5,759 bases of DNA from assembly GCA_035533375.1 (NCBI GenBank), contig DATLTV010000088.1:1-5759 (forward strand). The letters run 5' to 3'. This document shows, piece by piece, positions 4,634-5,759 of the stretch. The DNA is from DATLTV01 sp035533375. GTDB lineage: Bacteria; Patescibacteriota; Minisyncoccia; UBA6257; 2-01-FULL-56-20. Under the pieces are notes generated by a model. The model saw only the letters and a list, made by a program, of their open reading frames with translations, made no database searches and was not told where the DNA came from. The translations under genes were made by a program, and so were the position numbers. The stretch's first letter is position 1. Every line of letters begins with the position of its first letter.

Positions 4634-5759
4634 ATGGTGAAGCTCTATAATACCCTCACGGGAGCGAAGGAACGATTGCCCTCGCCCGCAGACAAAAAAA
4701 CGCCGATCCGCCTTTTCGTCTGCGGACCGACAGTCTACGATTATCCGCATATCGGGAACGCACGGACGTTCATGGTCTTCGACATCATCGCGCGCTATCT
4801 CCGCAGCCGCGGCGCGAAGCTTTTTTATCTGCAAAACATCACGGACATCGACGACAAAATCATCGCGCGGGCGAAGGAAGACGGAGTCGATTGGAAAACC
4901 ACGAGTCGTCGATTCGAAAAAATCTTTCTTGCGGACATGAAACGGCTCGGTATTACCTCCGTCGACAAATATGCGCGCGCGACGGACTACATTCCGCAGA
5001 TCGTGAGCCAGGTCACGCGGCTCAAGGCGAGCGGCCATGCTTATTTAATAGAGGGCGACGGTTATTACTTCGATCTCAAAAAATTTCCCGAATACGGCAA
5101 GCTCGCACGGCGCACGATCGAACAGGCTGAGGACGGCGTGAGCCGCATCGACGAGAGCGATAAAAAAAGGAATAAAGGAGATTTCGCGCTTTGGAAATTT
5201 TCGCACGAGGGCGAGCCGGGCTGGAAAACGGAATTGGGGTTCGGCCGTCCGGGCTGGCACATCGAGGACACCGCGATCACGGAAAAATTCTTCGGACTGC
5301 ATTATGAATTGCACGGCGGTGCGCTTGATTTGAAATTTCCCCATCACGAAGCCGAGATCGCGCAGGCGGAATCCCTGTCCGCCGGGCAGGCGGAGCTTTC
5401 GGGCAACGCGCCTTTCGTGAACGTCTGGATGCACGCGGGATTCCTTTTTGTGAACGGCAAAAAAATGTCGAAGTCGCTCGGCAATTTCATCACGATCGAC
5501 GACTTCGCGAGCCGGAATGCTTCAAATATCTTCCGCTGGATGGTCCTCGCCCACCACTACCGATCCCCCATGGATTACACGAAGGAACTGCTTGCGCAGT
5601 CGAAAGGATCGTTCTCGAAGGTGCACCAGTTCGTCGGTCGCCTCGCGCTGGCCGCGCGGCAGAATACCGCGTCGACATCGAATGTTGACATGCCGGCGAA
5701 AGTTTCCGAATCCCGCAGGCAATTCGAAGAAGCGATGGATGACGATTTCAATACGCCGG
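4634..5759 (+). CDS. cysS: Cysteine--tRNA ligase (CysRS), 3' end missing
   Basis: The first 375 residues are present; the window ends mid-gene (bacterial CysRS is usually about 450-500 aa). It is a cytosolic class I synthetase that activates cysteine with ATP and loads tRNA-Cys. Visible features: FVCGPTVYDYPHIGNART (28-45) with zinc ligand C30 and the HIGH-type motif HIGN (39-42); NITDIDDKI (68-76); GWHIEDTAI (207-215); FPHHEAEIAQ (235-244) with H237 and E241; and KMSKS (277-281). By alignment to E. coli, the zinc ligands C28, C209, H234 and E238 become C30, D212, H237 and E241, so one cysteine is replaced by aspartate. The truncated end has reached the helical domain (DDDFNTP, 369-375). ATG 4634 starts the conserved KLYNT opening and has only a weak AGGA upstream. 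It follows a terminator and has its own promoter. Identification is certain; the missing C-terminus (anticodon-binding part) cannot be assessed. Confidence 0.97.
   Translation, partial: MVKLYNTLTGAKERLPSPADKKTPIRLFVCGPTVYDYPHIGNARTFMVFDIIARYLRSRGAKLFYLQNITDIDDKIIARAKEDGVDWKTTSRRFEKIFLADMKRLGITSVDKYARATDYIPQIVSQVTRLKASGHAYLIEGDGYYFDLKKFPEYGKLARRTIEQAEDGVSRIDESDKKRNKGDFALWKFSHEGEPGWKTELGFGRPGWHIEDTAITEKFFGLHYELHGGALDLKFPHHEAEIAQAESLSAGQAELSGNAPFVNVWMHAGFLFVNGKKMSKSLGNFITIDDFASRNASNIFRWMVLAHHYRSPMDYTKELLAQSKGSFSKVHQFVGRLALAARQNTASTSNVDMPAKVSESRRQFEEAMDDDFNTP

Noticed and set aside
4172..5038. 288-codon - strand frame over the exported-protein gene and cysS
   Set aside because: Crosses a terminator, a promoter and an unmistakable CysRS; shadow frame.

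Overview
The window looks like a piece of chromosome from a small-genome bacterium, most likely a member of the Candidate Phyla Radiation (Patescibacteria, Parcubacteria-like). This is inference from the divergent CorA, the MYG1-like protein with a cysteine-rich tail, the atypical CysRS zinc site, the moderately GC-rich codon use and the sigma70-type promoters with extended -10 boxes. No rRNA or other taxonomic marker is present. TGA is used as a normal stop (end of corA), which argues against the lineages that recode TGA as glycine. All five supported genes lie on the + strand.

Layout: Positions 1-365 hold no convincing gene. They contain a GC-rich hairpin that may end an upstream transcript, a set of degenerate AAAACCT-CGCC repeats, a 30-bp palindrome and a good promoter. 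Positions 366-1442 encode a MYG1/UPF0160-like protein, transcribed alone and closed by a textbook terminator. Positions 1540-2463 encode a CorA-family divalent cation channel whose transcript is probably leaderless. An 87-bp gap with an 8-bp tandem repeat and a register-shifting hairpin leads to a CaxA-type Ca2+/H+ exchanger (2551-3600). Positions 3601-3854 are noncoding and hold a second copy of the 30-bp palindrome and a promoter wrapped in two dyads. Positions 3855-4493 encode an unrecognised exported protein, followed by a strong terminator. From 4634 to the right edge lies cysS, cut off by the window.

How the genes fit together: corA and cax form a likely divalent-cation pair (uptake or flux of Mg2+-type ions, extrusion of Ca2+), possibly co-transcribed. 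The other three genes appear to be separate transcription units with their own promoters. I see no mobile element, CRISPR array, toxin-antitoxin pair or obvious new multi-gene system. The most interesting unexplained signals are noncoding: the two 30-bp palindromes with a compensatory base change, and the octamer repeat and hairpin immediately before the cax start codon.
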